DNA of 64,000 nucleotides, taken from positions 81,169 to 145,168 of the forward strand of contig CAJEXL010000002.1 of assembly GCA_903994365.1 (NCBI GenBank). Direction: 5' to 3'. The DNA comes from an uncultured Chlorobiaceae bacterium. Its GTDB lineage: Bacteria; Bacteroidota; Chlorobiia; Chlorobiales; Chlorobiaceae. Under the pieces are notes generated by a model. It saw nothing but the letters and a program-made list of their open reading frames with translations. It had not been told where the DNA came from and did not search any database. A program made the translations under genes and the position numbers. Every line of letters starts with the position of its first letter. Position 1 is the stretch's first letter. Shown piece by piece: positions 43,059-53,830 of this stretch.

Positions 43059-44798
43059 ATGAATATTGACCGGCGCCTCTTTCAGTTGCTTAAAGAGGAT
43101 CGGAATCCCTTTATTGTTTCGATCATATCAGGAATCCTTGCAGCGGGTATGCTGGTGGCACAGGCCTTTTACCTCAGCCTGGTGATCGACAGCGCCTTTA
43201 TCCAGAAAAGCGCTGTTGAGAAGCTTTTTCTGCCGCTCGGGCTCTTTGCGCTCTTCAGCACCCTCCGCATGGCCTTCAACTGGTTCTCCCATACCGAAGC
43301 GAATCGTGGCACCCTGATCATACGCGAGAAGGTGTTCACCCGACTCACCAGCACGGTCGGCGCTCTCGGGCCGATCTATTCAAAATCGGTGCAGAGCGGA
43401 CGGCTCAGCACCACTCTTTTGAAGGGGGTTGAAGCGCTCGATGCCTACTACAGCCAATATATCCCGCAGATCTTTTTTGCCCTCTTCACGCCGCTTCTGA
43501 TTGCGGGCACCATACTGCCGCGAGACCCGATCTCCGGCGGCATCCTGCTCGGCACCGCGCCCCTTATCCCACTTTTCATGATCCTGATCGGAAAATCGGC
43601 CAGCGCCATGACTGAAAAGCAGTGGAAAACCATGAGCCGGATGAGCGGATTCTTCCTTGATGTGCTGCAAGGGCTGCCGACCCTGAAACTCTTTGCGCAG
43701 AGCAAACAGCAGCACGATGCCATTGAAGAGTCGGGCGAAACTTTCCGCCACGCCACCATGCGCGTCCTGAAAGTGGCCTTTCTCTCCTCCCTGACCCTCG
43801 AACTGGTGGGCACCATTGGCACGGCCATCATTGCCGTCGGTATCGGCCTCCGCCTTATGGCTGGTCAGCTCACCTTTCAGCATGCGCTTTTTGTGCTGAT
43901 ACTCACCCCCGACTTCTACCTCCCGCTGCGCCAGCTCGGCACAAAATTTCATGCCGGAATGGAAGGAGTGAGCGCTTCAAAAGAGATCTTTGCCATCCTC
44001 GATCAAAGCACCCCTGTTTCTGTGCAGAAGCTTGCCTTTGCGGGGCAGAAGCGCGCTGGAGAGAGGCCCATTCTCTTCAGTGATTTAAGCTATACCTATC
44101 CCGGAGGAACGCAACCTGCGCTTGAGGGGATAAACGCTACCATTCCCCCTGGAAAAACCACAGCCATCATTGGCCCGAGCGGTGCAGGAAAGAGCACCCT
44201 GATCAACCTGCTCCTCCGCTTTCAGGAGCCCGGCGAAGGGCGAATCACCATCGACGGCAACCCGATTCACGCCATCCCGCTTGAGGAGTGGCATAAGCAA
44301 ATTTCCTGGGTTCCGCAGCACCCCTACCTCTTCAACGCCACGCTGCGAGAGAATATTCTCCTCGCAAAACCGGAGGCTTCAGCGGAGGAGATGGAGAGTG
44401 CTCTGCAAAAGACTGGCCTCACTACCTTTGTCAGTACGCTGCCCGAGGGCCTTGAGACCATGATTGGCGAAGAGGGCGCACGGCTGAGCGGCGGAGAGGC
44501 GCAACGGGTGGCGCTTGCCCGCGCCTTCCTGAAAAACGCGCCGCTGCTGCTGCTCGATGAACCAACCTCGCACACTGACCCTGAACTGGAAGCCGCCCTT
44601 CGCAGCTCCATCCAGGAGCTGATGAGAGGGAGAACCACCATCATCATTGCCCACCGGCTCGAAACTATACGCTCAGCAGAACAAATTATCGTCGTCAGCG
44701 GGGGAAAAATCACCCAGTGCGGTACCCACGAGGAGCTGATGGTCAACGGAGGCTTTTACCACGACAGCCTGCTTCTGCAACAGGAGAGAGAATCATGA
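43059..44798 (+). CDS. cydD: Thiol reductant ABC exporter subunit CydD
   Basis: 579 residues. Six helices in the N-terminal half, then an ATPase domain with GPSGAGKST (near 370), LSGGEAQR and LLLLDEPTS. With CydC it exports glutathione/cysteine-type thiols, needed for cytochrome bd assembly. The conserved CydD start (DRRLF.LL..........A....AQA) and pairing with cydC decide the call. The stop overlaps cydC as ATGA. cydAB are not in the window. Confidence 0.88.
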   Translation: MNIDRRLFQLLKEDRNPFIVSIISGILAAGMLVAQAFYLSLVIDSAFIQKSAVEKLFLPLGLFALFSTLRMAFNWFSHTEANRGTLIIREKVFTRLTSTVGALGPIYSKSVQSGRLSTTLLKGVEALDAYYSQYIPQIFFALFTPLLIAGTILPRDPISGGILLGTAPLIPLFMILIGKSASAMTEKQWKTMSRMSGFFLDVLQGLPTLKLFAQSKQQHDAIEESGETFRHATMRVLKVAFLSSLTLELVGTIGTAIIAVGIGLRLMAGQLTFQHALFVLILTPDFYLPLRQLGTKFHAGMEGVSASKEIFAILDQSTPVSVQKLAFAGQKRAGERPILFSDLSYTYPGGTQPALEGINATIPPGKTTAIIGPSGAGKSTLINLLLRFQEPGEGRITIDGNPIHAIPLEEWHKQISWVPQHPYLFNATLRENILLAKPEASAEEMESALQKTGLTTFVSTLPEGLETMIGEEGARLSGGEAQRVALARAFLKNAPLLLLDEPTSHTDPELEAALRSSIQELMRGRTTIIIAHRLETIRSAEQIIVVSGGKITQCGTHEELMVNGGFYHDSLLLQQERES

Positions 44799-46516
44799 AA
44801 ACCTTATTTCGCTTGACAGGACTGGTCAAACCATACTTCTGGTGGATGGCCCTCGCAGCACTCATCGGCTTTGCTACCACCGGCAGCGGCATCGGGCTTC
44901 TGATGACTTCCGCCTACATCATCGCCAAGGCGGCCATGCAACCTCCAATGGTGACGCTGCAGCTTGGCATCGTCGGCGTGCGCTTTTTCGGCCTTGCACG
45001 GGGAGTATTTCGCTACGCTGAACGGCTCATCTCTCACAACATCACCTTCAGGATTCTCGCAAAACTGCGACTCTGGTTTTATGATGCCATCGAGCCCCTC
45101 GCTCCGGCGCGCCTCATGCACTTCAAGAGCGGTGACCTGCTGCAACGGGTTGTTGACGACATCCAGAGCCTCGAGAACATCTACACCAGAGTGCTCGGCC
45201 CACCACTCACCGCCCTGCTGGTGGCCGTGCTGATGTGGGTTCTCCTCGGTACCTACTCACTTCAGGCGGCACTGCTTATCCTCTTTTTCCACACTCTTGC
45301 AGGAATCGGCGTACCGCTCCTCACCAAGCAGTTGAGCCGTGGCGTCTCGGTCGGCATCATGAACTACAAGGCTGAGCAGCAGGTGCTGGCGCTCGACCTC
45401 TTCCAGGGCATCGGAGAGCTGCAACTTTACGGCAAACTGCCAGCACACCTCGCCGCCATGCAGAGCGCCGAAACCGGCAAGCTCCAGCTTCAGAGAAAAA
45501 ACGCCATCATCGAAGGGCTGCACGAATCGCTCACAGGCCTCCTCATGAACGGGGCCCTCATCGCCATTCTCTGGGCGCTCATTCCGTCGCTTGCCACCGG
45601 CACGGTCAGCGGCATTTCCCTCACCGTCATCACTCTCGCCGTCATGGCCTCGTTTGAACCATTCCTCCCGCTGCCCTCCACCCTCAAGCACCTCGAAGCC
45701 GACCAGCACGCCGGAGAGCGCCTCTTTGAAATCCTTGATGCAAAACCGGAGACCCTCGCCCCAGCCACTCCCCTGCCCTTTCCGGCTGACCATGCCATCA
45801 AGGTGGAGAAACTCAGCTTTACCTATCCGGGAAGCCGAGCAAAAGCGCTCGACCAACTCAACTTCACCGTGCTTCCAGGAGAGCACATCGCCATCGTCGG
45901 CCCGAGCGGGGCGGGAAAATCGACCATCACCTCGCTCTTCATGCGCTTCTGGAACAGCAGCGAAGGGGGCATCTCCATCGGCGGCCACAATATCAGCCTC
46001 TTCGACCCAGAAGAGCTGCGCCGCAACATCGCCCTCGTTGCACAAAAAACCTACCTCTTCGCCGAAACCATCCGCGAAAACCTGACCCTTGCCGCTCCAG
46101 AGGCCACCGACCAAGATCTCAAAAAAGCGCTCACCGCCGCCGGGCTCAGCCACTTTACCACAAAGCTCGACGAATGGTGCGGCCAGCACGGCATGAAACT
46201 GAGCGGCGGCGAAAGACAGCGCATCGCCATCGCTCGAGTCCTGCTGCAGAGTGCGCCGATCATGATTCTCGATGAAGCAACCGCCAACCTTGACGGAGTG
46301 ACGGAGAGAGAGGTGACCCAGACCCTGAACGCCATCAGCGCGGGGAAGACGCTCATAACGATTACCCATCGGTTAAAGTGCATGGAGCAGTATGACCGGA
46401 TTCTTGTGCTTGAGAAGGGAAAGATTGTGGAGCAGGGTGTACATGGTGAACTGATGGCCGGGGATGGGCTGTATCGGAGGATGTGGGAGTTACAGCATGC
46501 GGTGGAGGTGGGGTAA
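44795..46516 (+). CDS. cydC: Thiol reductant ABC exporter subunit CydC
   Basis: 573 residues from ATG 44795 (the frame extends upstream into cydD). The N-terminal half has the CydC hallmark GIGLLMTSAYIIAKAAMQPP and GVRFFGLARGVFRYAERLIS. The ATPase half has GPSGAGKST (near 369), LSGGERQR and MILDEATANLD. Forms a heterodimer with CydD. Ends convergent with hisS 64 bases downstream. Confidence 0.9.
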   Translation: MKTLFRLTGLVKPYFWWMALAALIGFATTGSGIGLLMTSAYIIAKAAMQPPMVTLQLGIVGVRFFGLARGVFRYAERLISHNITFRILAKLRLWFYDAIEPLAPARLMHFKSGDLLQRVVDDIQSLENIYTRVLGPPLTALLVAVLMWVLLGTYSLQAALLILFFHTLAGIGVPLLTKQLSRGVSVGIMNYKAEQQVLALDLFQGIGELQLYGKLPAHLAAMQSAETGKLQLQRKNAIIEGLHESLTGLLMNGALIAILWALIPSLATGTVSGISLTVITLAVMASFEPFLPLPSTLKHLEADQHAGERLFEILDAKPETLAPATPLPFPADHAIKVEKLSFTYPGSRAKALDQLNFTVLPGEHIAIVGPSGAGKSTITSLFMRFWNSSEGGISIGGHNISLFDPEELRRNIALVAQKTYLFAETIRENLTLAAPEATDQDLKKALTAAGLSHFTTKLDEWCGQHGMKLSGGERQRIAIARVLLQSAPIMILDEATANLDGVTEREVTQTLNAISAGKTLITITHRLKCMEQYDRILVLEKGKIVEQGVHGELMAGDGLYRRMWELQHAVEVG

Positions 46517-46580
46517 AGTATTTTACCTCAGGCGTAATATCAAATACCGGCTATCATACGATGATGTCAACCCCCAAATT

Positions 46581-47870
46581 TCAGTTACCACATTGTTGAA
46601 GCCTCTGCTCCCGCAAAAACTGAACTATTGCCTCCAGTGTCAGCGTTGTCTGTTCTGAGGTAACAAGATTTTTCAGCGAATAGTGGCCAGTCTCATATTC
46701 TGTAGCTCCAAGAAATAACGCATAAGCGGCATTTATCCTGTTGGCCTCTCTCATCTGCGCTTTCATACTCCTTCCTGCCAAATCAATCTCTGTCTTGATA
46801 CCAGCTTCACGTAATTGCCAGGCAATCTGCATGCCATGATCAGCAAGATCCTGTTGCTGTACAACAAGATAAACAACCGGTGCGTCGGAAGGAATTGCCG
46901 CCAGAAGCCCCTGTTTTTCCATTGTTATAAGCAGCCTCTCAATGCCTACCGCAAAGCCTGAGGCTGGCACATCGGCAGAATTGCCAAGCTCCCTGGCAAG
47001 CGCATCGTAACGCCCTCCTCCTCCTATGGCATCCTGGGCGCCAAGCTCTGAGCTGGTCACTTCAAAGGCCGTATGACAGTAATAATCAAGCCCTCGAACA
47101 AGACGATGATCAATTTCATAAGCAATACCCCGCTCTTCAAGATAGAAGAGCACCTTCTTAAAATCCTGCAGCGAAGACTCTTTGAGATAATCGTATAACC
47201 TCGGAGCCCCGGAAACAAGCTCTTGCATCGCCGGATTCTTTGAATCGAGAATCCTCAAAGGATTTTTTTCAAGTCTCTCTTTTGATGCTTCGTCAAGAAT
47301 GTCATGAAAAGGGGCAAACCATGCCTGCAAAGCCTCCCTGAACCTTAGCCGATCTTCACTGTCACCAAGGGTATTGATTCTGAGTTTGAGCCCGTTCAAA
47401 CCAAGCGACTTGAACACCTGCATCATCAGGGTAATAACTTCGGCCACAGCCGCAGGCGAGGAGACACCAAGGAGTTCCGCTCCAAACTGTGAAAACTGAC
47501 GCTGCCGCCCCGCCTGTGGCCTCTCCTTGCGAAACAGCTCTCCGATGTAGAATAACTTGTGAACAGGTGCCAATGAGAAGAGATTTTTCTGCAATGCGGC
47601 TCTCATCACACCAGCCGTCATCTCTGGACGCAACGTGATGGAGCGGCCTTTTGGATCAGGCTGAAAGGAAAACATCTCTTTGCCAACGATGTCCGTTGTC
47701 GAACCAATACCTCTTTGAAAAAGCTCTGTATACTCGAAAATTGGAATCCGTATCTCTCGAAACCCGTAAAGAGCGGCAAGCTTGTGAACAATAGTTTCAA
47801 CATAGTTCCACTGAGCAGCCTCTTCAGGAAAGATATCCCGGGTGCCCTTGACCGACTGGTATTGCGACAT
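46581..47870 (-). CDS. hisS: Histidyl-tRNA synthetase
   Basis: 429 residues, normal length. [10 protein letters not shown] at the start, motif 2 in [20 protein letters not shown], the histidine-binding LVRGLDYY and motif 3 GGGRYDAL, then the anticodon domain ([10 protein letters not shown]). Charges tRNA-His. The start lies two bases after the stop of the ptsN-like gene. Confidence 0.97.
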   Translation of the reverse strand: MSQYQSVKGTRDIFPEEAAQWNYVETIVHKLAALYGFREIRIPIFEYTELFQRGIGSTTDIVGKEMFSFQPDPKGRSITLRPEMTAGVMRAALQKNLFSLAPVHKLFYIGELFRKERPQAGRQRQFSQFGAELLGVSSPAAVAEVITLMMQVFKSLGLNGLKLRINTLGDSEDRLRFREALQAWFAPFHDILDEASKERLEKNPLRILDSKNPAMQELVSGAPRLYDYLKESSLQDFKKVLFYLEERGIAYEIDHRLVRGLDYYCHTAFEVTSSELGAQDAIGGGGRYDALARELGNSADVPASGFAVGIERLLITMEKQGLLAAIPSDAPVVYLVVQQQDLADHGMQIAWQLREAGIKTEIDLAGRSMKAQMREANRINAAYALFLGATEYETGHYSLKNLVTSEQTTLTLEAIVQFLREQRLQQCGN

Positions 47871-47872
47871 AA

Positions 47873-48343
47873 TTATATCTGCGGAAAATCTTTTTCCTCT
47901 ATCCTGAAAAGCTCGATAACCTCTTCTGGTGATTGTGCAAGAACAAGCCGCTGGCGAACATCCGCCCGACCAGCCAGTTTCGTAATGCGCCCAAGGAGCT
48001 TCAGATGCTCTGCCAGCATCTCCTCGGGAGTTGCCAGAAGAAAGACAATTTTTACCGGTTCTTGATCAATGGAATCAAAATCAATCTCTCTCATAAGGGT
48101 GGCAAGAGCCAAAACAGGCCGCATGACACCGGAACTCTTTGCATGAGGAAGAGCCAATGTCTTGCCAATACCGGTCGACATATCCAGCTCACGCTTAAGC
48201 ACATCCCCCCGAAGCTTGCCAATATCTGTTATTGCCGGGTGATCGGACACAATAGAGAGCATTTTTTCAATCACCTGACTTTTTAGGGAGAGTTCCAGAT
48301 TCAAAGCGATATATCCCTCGGAAAGAAGGCTTTCAATTTTCAT
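47873..48343 (-). CDS. PTS EIIA (PtsN-like) regulatory protein
   Basis: 156 residues from ATG 48343 (the frame reaches 48439, but the added N-terminus is unlike the family). Fold of fructose/nitrogen-type [29 protein letters not shown] with the phosphorylatable His in LPHAKS, and [20 protein letters not shown]. In organisms without sugar PTS it acts as a regulatory domain. Coupled to hisS. Confidence 0.85.
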   Translation of the reverse strand: MKIESLLSEGYIALNLELSLKSQVIEKMLSIVSDHPAITDIGKLRGDVLKRELDMSTGIGKTLALPHAKSSGVMRPVLALATLMREIDFDSIDQEPVKIVFLLATPEEMLAEHLKLLGRITKLAGRADVRQRLVLAQSPEEVIELFRIEEKDFPQI

Positions 48344-48472
48344 TATGGCACAACCTCTTGCGGTTAATACTCCGAAATGGAGTATAAGTCTCCTCTCGTC
48401 ACAAACTTTTTCGTCAATATAAAAAACATTTGGGTTCAATACCGTATAAGCCCCCTCTCTTCGTACCCTGGT

Positions 48473-49294
48473 TCAGAGATAAAACGTAATAAAGTAGATA
48501 AATGGCGATACAAACATAATAGTATCAAAACGATCAAGCACCCCCCCGTGACCGGGAATCAGACCGGAAGAATCTTTGACCCCCGCATCTCTTTTGAACA
48601 TGGACTCAACAAGATCACCAGCCGGACTTGCCAAGCCAATCAGCACTCCTGTTAACAGTGCTGTCTTGAGGGGCAATTGCGGAACAAAACTACCGTACAC
48701 AAGAGCCGCAGAAATGCTTCCAATCAACCCTGACAAAAAACCCTCCCACGTCTTGTTGGGGCTCAGACGCTCAAACAATTTGCGGCGAATGAACTTGCCG
48801 CCTAATGTACTCCCGCCAAAATAGGCAAAAATATCAGCGCCCCACACGCAAAAAAACATGAGAAAGACCATGCTCTCTCCGTTGTCGTGTGCGGTTTCGA
48901 GACGCAGCCGCAAAAGTGAACCAAAAGAGAGATTGACATAGAGAAGCCCGGGAAATAGAGAACCGAGATTGAGCAATGGAGATCCCTCTTTCAAAAAGAG
49001 CTCCATGACCATCAGTGCAAGCAAAACTGCAAGCAGCAACTCCCAAACCTCAGCATAATGCAGATAGAAGTTCACCTGGAAGAGCAGCGTTATCAGCAAC
49101 ACAACCCACAGCGGAGGCGGATGCGCCTTCTGCAGTGCAAGACGATGGAATTCAAAGATGGCCAACAGCGCCAGCAGGGAAAAAAAAGAAAAAAAGAGAA
49201 GTCCACCGCTTCCGATCACCCACAACAGAAGCGGAATCCCTATCAGAGCCACAATGACCCTCTGTAATAAATTAACACTCAAGAGCTTGCCCAT
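48473..49294 (-). CDS. cdsA: Phosphatidate cytidylyltransferase
   Basis: 273 residues, about seven to eight helices. The CdsA signature is at the C-terminus: SPNKTWEGFLSG, then GDLVESMFKRDAGVKDSSGL, PGHGGVLDRFD. Makes CDP-diacylglycerol from phosphatidate and CTP in the membrane, the precursor of phospholipids. Confidence 0.95.
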   Translation of the reverse strand: MGKLLSVNLLQRVIVALIGIPLLLWVIGSGGLLFFSFFSLLALLAIFEFHRLALQKAHPPPLWVVLLITLLFQVNFYLHYAEVWELLLAVLLALMVMELFLKEGSPLLNLGSLFPGLLYVNLSFGSLLRLRLETAHDNGESMVFLMFFCVWGADIFAYFGGSTLGGKFIRRKLFERLSPNKTWEGFLSGLIGSISAALVYGSFVPQLPLKTALLTGVLIGLASPAGDLVESMFKRDAGVKDSSGLIPGHGGVLDRFDTIMFVSPFIYFITFYL

Positions 49295-49330
49295 ACATCA
49301 ACTATTTACAACTCATGATCCCGATAACTT

Positions 49331-50299
49331 TTACAATACATCACTCTCTGATGGCAATGAAGAGGAAAAACGCAGGATAATCATAACAAACAGCCATGAG
49401 CTCACCGCAACAACCAGCCACCACCAAGGTGCTCTCACCAGCGGCTCAACCTGCGGAACCATCACCGAATCTGCACCGTCAGCAACCATAAGAAAAAGCA
49501 GAGCTGCGAGATTGTTTGCCAGATGGGCAAAAAAAGGAACTGCCAAATTACCTGTTCTACTGTAAATGTAGCCAATATACCACCCAAGCAAAGCAAGAGG
49601 AAGAAGATTTGCTGCATTCAAATGAAAAAAAGCAAAAACCAATGCTGTCAAAACCACAGCCCCTCTTGACGACAGCGACTGAGTGTAATTTTGCTGAATG
49701 TATCCTCTGAAAAGCAACTCTTCACAGGCAGCCGGAGTAAGGGCAAGAACAAAGGCAACAAGCAGAAACTCGGGAAAAGAGCGCACTAACGCCAGCTCCT
49801 TGATAAAGGCATCCATCATTGCACGCTGACGAACCACCTCTGCTCCAGCATCACCAAGAGATTGCCAGAAATAGAGATCCTGGAGCGTTATTATGGTATA
49901 CAAGAGCGGCTGAAGCAGAAAAATACCGACCACAGCAAGAGCAACTGAACCAACATCAACACCTCTGCGTATCCCCAAAAAAGCCAGACTGTCCCGGCAA
50001 AACGGATTTTTTCTGCCCGTATGCCAAGCGGCAAGGAGAATAACCGGCAGAGCAAGCATGAGTAGTTGTCCGACTGACTGCACCATGCGCAGCAAGGGAA
50101 TCATGCTGCGGTCAGGATGCAAAAGTGATGTACTCTGTTGTGAACCACCATTGAACAGAGAGAGAAGCAAGGCACCTGCAACCGGGTAAAGCAGCATAAT
50201 GATGATCAATAGCAGGGTATTGAGCAAAAAAGAGGGGCGCCTCGAAAAGAAAGGATCGAATGGGGAAATCGTCTGCATCTCAATAGTGCGTTTCAACAT
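49331..50299 (-). CDS. CPBP family intramembrane metalloprotease
   Basis: 322 residues, about eight helices. The CPBP (CAAX protease/Abi) motifs are AACEELLFRGYIQQN (the EE...R motif), FAFFHLNAAN and HLANNLAA. The start could be ATG 50299 or 50278. Substrate unknown. It follows cdsA upstream on the same strand with a short gap. Confidence 0.88.
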   Translation of the reverse strand: MLKRTIEMQTISPFDPFFSRRPSFLLNTLLLIIIMLLYPVAGALLLSLFNGGSQQSTSLLHPDRSMIPLLRMVQSVGQLLMLALPVILLAAWHTGRKNPFCRDSLAFLGIRRGVDVGSVALAVVGIFLLQPLLYTIITLQDLYFWQSLGDAGAEVVRQRAMMDAFIKELALVRSFPEFLLVAFVLALTPAACEELLFRGYIQQNYTQSLSSRGAVVLTALVFAFFHLNAANLLPLALLGWYIGYIYSRTGNLAVPFFAHLANNLAALLFLMVADGADSVMVPQVEPLVRAPWWWLVVAVSSWLFVMIILRFSSSLPSESDVL

Positions 50300-50383
50300 A
50301 CTTTATAAAATCGTTCGGATGTTAATACTTTATTTCTAAAAAAATTATAAATTGCGGACGTTAGGACAAATCTACTGGTCTTT

Positions 50384-51409
50384 ATGCCCACTATTGTAAA
50401 GATTCTTTGTTTTCATAAAGCAGAAAAACGGGCCAGTTACCGCTACAGGGTAGCGCAGTTTTTACCCCACTGGACTAACTACCATATCAATGTGGAACCC
50501 ATCTGCATTTCAGGTAAACAATTTTTCAGCATTTTCAAGTTTCTTTTTATACTGCACAAGTACGACGCTGTGCTTCTGCAAAGAAGCATACTCCCAAAAG
50601 TACTCATCAAAATCATAACCCGCCGTTCAAAAGTCATCTTTGACTTTGATGACGCACTCTACACAAGAGAGAGCCATGACATTAACCACAAAAAAGAACT
50701 TTCTAAGCATACCATCAAAAAGCTCAATTACACCCTAAAAAAATCAACGCTGATTTTTGCTGGGAGCAACGACCTTGTTGACTATGCAAAACAATACAAT
50801 AGTAGCGTTCATCTCATACCCACAGCTTATGGAAAACAGATAGCCGCACCTGTCCGACCAATACTATTCGGAGAGATAAAAATCGGGTGGATTGGCAACA
50901 ATGCGAATCTCTCCTATCTACCAATTATCGATGAGGCTACCCATTATTTGCAGCTAAAATATCCCGCTGTTACATTTTCCATAATGTGCGACAGACCCCC
51001 TGAAGGGCTTAAAACTATTTGGCACCTCACAGAATGGTCATCAGCAGCAGAAAATAATTGGTTACAATCAATCGATATCGGCATCATGCCGCTCTCGGAT
51101 GATCGGTGGAGCAGGGGAAAGTGTGCATTCAAACTCATACAATACATGGCCCATGGAAAGCCGGTAGTAGCTTCCAATGTAGGAGCCAATAAATCAACAG
51201 TTTCCCATACAATTAATGGTTATCTTGCGGGCAACTCTGAGGAGTGGATTTCAGGACTGGAGCAACTTATTCTCAACCGCGATGTACGAATCAACATGGG
51301 GATGGAAAGCCTGAATATTTTTACTGAGCAATTCGAACGAAGCTACATCCAACTAAAAATGGCAAATATCCTCCATACCTCGCTCCAAGAATTGGTCGCT
51401 CCTCACTGA
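50384..51409 (+). CDS. Glycosyltransferase family 4-like
   Basis: 341 residues. SYRYRVAQFLPHW, FDFDDALY, WIGNNANLSYL, and the donor-binding part SIDIGIMPLSDDRWSRGKC with KPVVASNVGAN. GT-B fold, retaining type. A clear paralogue lies inverted at 56436. First gene of the polysaccharide cluster. Confidence 0.85.
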   Translation: MPTIVKILCFHKAEKRASYRYRVAQFLPHWTNYHINVEPICISGKQFFSIFKFLFILHKYDAVLLQRSILPKVLIKIITRRSKVIFDFDDALYTRESHDINHKKELSKHTIKKLNYTLKKSTLIFAGSNDLVDYAKQYNSSVHLIPTAYGKQIAAPVRPILFGEIKIGWIGNNANLSYLPIIDEATHYLQLKYPAVTFSIMCDRPPEGLKTIWHLTEWSSAAENNWLQSIDIGIMPLSDDRWSRGKCAFKLIQYMAHGKPVVASNVGANKSTVSHTINGYLAGNSEEWISGLEQLILNRDVRINMGMESLNIFTEQFERSYIQLKMANILHTSLQELVAPH

Positions 51410-51428
51410 GACAGAGAAAAAGAGTGTG

Positions 51429-52535
51429 ATGAAGCCAAAACCTATGAACATCCTTTTTATGAACTCTGCCCGAACATGGGGCGGAACTGAAAAATGGACC
51501 CGAATGGCTTCTGAAGCCATGGCAAAAGATCACAAAACCTTTCTGGTTTATCGCCGTGACATTGTTGGTGAAAGATTCACTATACCAAAATTCCGACTTC
51601 CCTGCCTCAGCCATATCGATCTGTATACCCTCTTCAAACTTGTAAAGATCATCCGGAAAGAGAAAATTGAGGTCATCATCCCGACCAAACGCAAGGACTA
51701 CATGATAGCTGGTCTGGCAAGCAGGATCTGTGGCATTCAAAATATTCTCAGACTTGGCATTGTCCGACCATTGAGAATTCCTGTCATACACCAACTGATC
51801 TATCATACCCTTGCTAGTGGCATCATCGTTAATGCTCAAAAAATAAAACAGACACTGCTCGAAACATCCTTTATGCAAGAGGAAAAGATCAGGGTCATCT
51901 ACAACGGTCTCGACACTGAAGCTCTTGACCGATTGAGTTTGCCGCCAGCTCAAAAAATGTTCAAATTTCAAATAACAACAGCAGGAGTTCTGACAAAACG
52001 CAAAGGGCACGATTTTCTTCTGCGAAGCTTTGCGCAGTTCCTTAAACTTGCCCCTGATGCCGATGCGGGAATAATCATTATTGGAGACGGGCCAAAAAAA
52101 GAAGAGCTGATAGCACTCACTGATGAACTGAAAATCTCCGAACGGGTACATTTTACCGGCTTTCTGAAAAACCCTTACCCAAATATGGCTATAAGCGACA
52201 TCATTGCCATGACCTCCACCAATGAAGGCATATCGAATGCCCTGCTTGAAGGGATGTACCTGAAAAATGTTCCTGTCAGCACGTTTGCCGGAGGCACTGA
52301 GGAGCTCATCGATAATGGAAAAAATGGCTTTCTTGTTGATTATTGCAACGAGGAGACTTTAGCAGCCATACTTCACGAACTTTACCGGAACGATCAACAA
52401 AGGAAACAGATAAGCAGAGCCGCAAGGGAGACTGTAATACAGAAATTCTCCATGCACAGCATGGCAACAGAAGTGGAGCATTTCTGCTCGGAAACTATTG
52501 AATCACGGAAGAGTAAACAAGATCCAAAGGCCTAG
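51429..52535 (+). CDS. Glycosyltransferase family 4
   Basis: 368 residues from ATG 51429 (a GTG is three bases earlier). MNILFMNSARTWGGTEKWTR at the N-terminus, the GT4 donor site with GVLTKRKGHDFLL, IIGDGPKKEEL, TNEGISNALLEGM. Transfers a nucleotide-sugar-derived residue to a growing glycan at the inner membrane face. Tandem paralogue of the next gene. Confidence 0.9.
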   Translation: MKPKPMNILFMNSARTWGGTEKWTRMASEAMAKDHKTFLVYRRDIVGERFTIPKFRLPCLSHIDLYTLFKLVKIIRKEKIEVIIPTKRKDYMIAGLASRICGIQNILRLGIVRPLRIPVIHQLIYHTLASGIIVNAQKIKQTLLETSFMQEEKIRVIYNGLDTEALDRLSLPPAQKMFKFQITTAGVLTKRKGHDFLLRSFAQFLKLAPDADAGIIIIGDGPKKEELIALTDELKISERVHFTGFLKNPYPNMAISDIIAMTSTNEGISNALLEGMYLKNVPVSTFAGGTEELIDNGKNGFLVDYCNEETLAAILHELYRNDQQRKQISRAARETVIQKFSMHSMATEVEHFCSETIESRKSKQDPKA

Positions 52536-52706
52536 TCATACCCTATGCAAAATATCTATTCGAAGAAATAAACAGGAGCACAAAAAATATTTTTACTGTA
52601 CTGAAACATCATTTTATTGCATGAGGAGTAAACTCCCCAACCCAGTCATATCCCTTAAGATAACGGTTTCCTCACTTTCCGGGAAAGCAAAAAACGTAAC
52701 CATAAC

Positions 52707-53762
52707 ATGAACATTCTCTTCACCTGTTCAGCAAGAAAATGGGGCGGTAATGAGGCCTGGGTGTTAAATGCTGCTCATGTTTTAGCGCAAAAACACCATA
52801 TTGTCATCGCATATCGGAAAGAGGTGATCGGAGAGCGCTTCAATTGCAGTAAATACCAAATGCCTTTTTGCAATGAAGCTGACCTTTATACGCTTGTAAA
52901 GCTCGTTACCATCATTAAAAAACATCGTATTGATATTGTCGTTCCAACCAAACGAAAAGATTATTTCCTGGCCGGAATTGCCTGCAAGCTGACCGAAGCA
53001 AAAAACGTCCTGATTCTCGGAATTGTTCGCGATTTAAAAAACACTGCCATTAATAACCTGGTTTATAACAATCTGGCAGATGGGATTATGGTTAATGCAC
53101 AAATGATCAAGAATGTGTTACTGCAGTCGACCTACATCAAATCAGAAACTATTGCCGTCATTCCCAATGGACTTTCCATTAACCCTGATAGCGTGTACCC
53201 GTCAATACAGAAAAAATTTGACTATACCATCACCTCTTTAGGGGAACTCAGTGAGAGGAAAGGATTTGATTTTCTTATGAAAGGGTTTGCCCTGTTTATC
53301 CAACAGTATAACATCACCAATGCCGGGCTGACCATCATTGGAGCCGGAGGGCAATTTGAAGTATTAAAAGAACTTGCCAGTTCACTTAACATTGAACATT
53401 TCGTGACATTCACAGGATTCATAAAAAATCCTTATCCCTACCTTGCAGCAAGCGACGTCTTTGCCCTGACCTCAAAAAATGAGGGAGTTCCCTATGCTAC
53501 TCTGGAAGCAGCATTGCTTGACAATGCCATTATCTCCACAAAGGCAGGTGGAGTGGAAGAGGTGTTACGAGATAATCAGGAGTGTCTGTACGTTGACTAT
53601 GGAGATAAGCAACGTCTGGCCGACCACCTTTTTCTTCTTTACAATAATGCTGGATTAAGAAAAAAATTGGCAATTAATGCTAAAGCTGTCGCTCAGGAAA
53701 AGTTCTCACTTGAAAAAATGGAAACCGATATGCTCAATTTCTTCAAGACCATCAAACATTAA
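52707..53762 (+). CDS. Glycosyltransferase family 4, tandem paralogue
   Basis: 351 residues. MNILFTCSARKWGGNEAWVL, VPTKRKDYFLAGIACKL and SKNEGVPYATLEAAL. The shared PTKRKDY and GIVR blocks with 51429 show tandem duplication. A 171-base spacer before it has no gene; GGAGT-aa-ACTCC near 52625 is a small hairpin. Confidence 0.9.
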   Translation: MNILFTCSARKWGGNEAWVLNAAHVLAQKHHIVIAYRKEVIGERFNCSKYQMPFCNEADLYTLVKLVTIIKKHRIDIVVPTKRKDYFLAGIACKLTEAKNVLILGIVRDLKNTAINNLVYNNLADGIMVNAQMIKNVLLQSTYIKSETIAVIPNGLSINPDSVYPSIQKKFDYTITSLGELSERKGFDFLMKGFALFIQQYNITNAGLTIIGAGGQFEVLKELASSLNIEHFVTFTGFIKNPYPYLAASDVFALTSKNEGVPYATLEAALLDNAIISTKAGGVEEVLRDNQECLYVDYGDKQRLADHLFLLYNNAGLRKKLAINAKAVAQEKFSLEKMETDMLNFFKTIKH

Positions 53763-53830
53763 AAAATTTATACTCATCCTGCAGAGATGCGGATGGAATA
53801 ATCAGAACCAGAACGAAAAAGTCAACATTC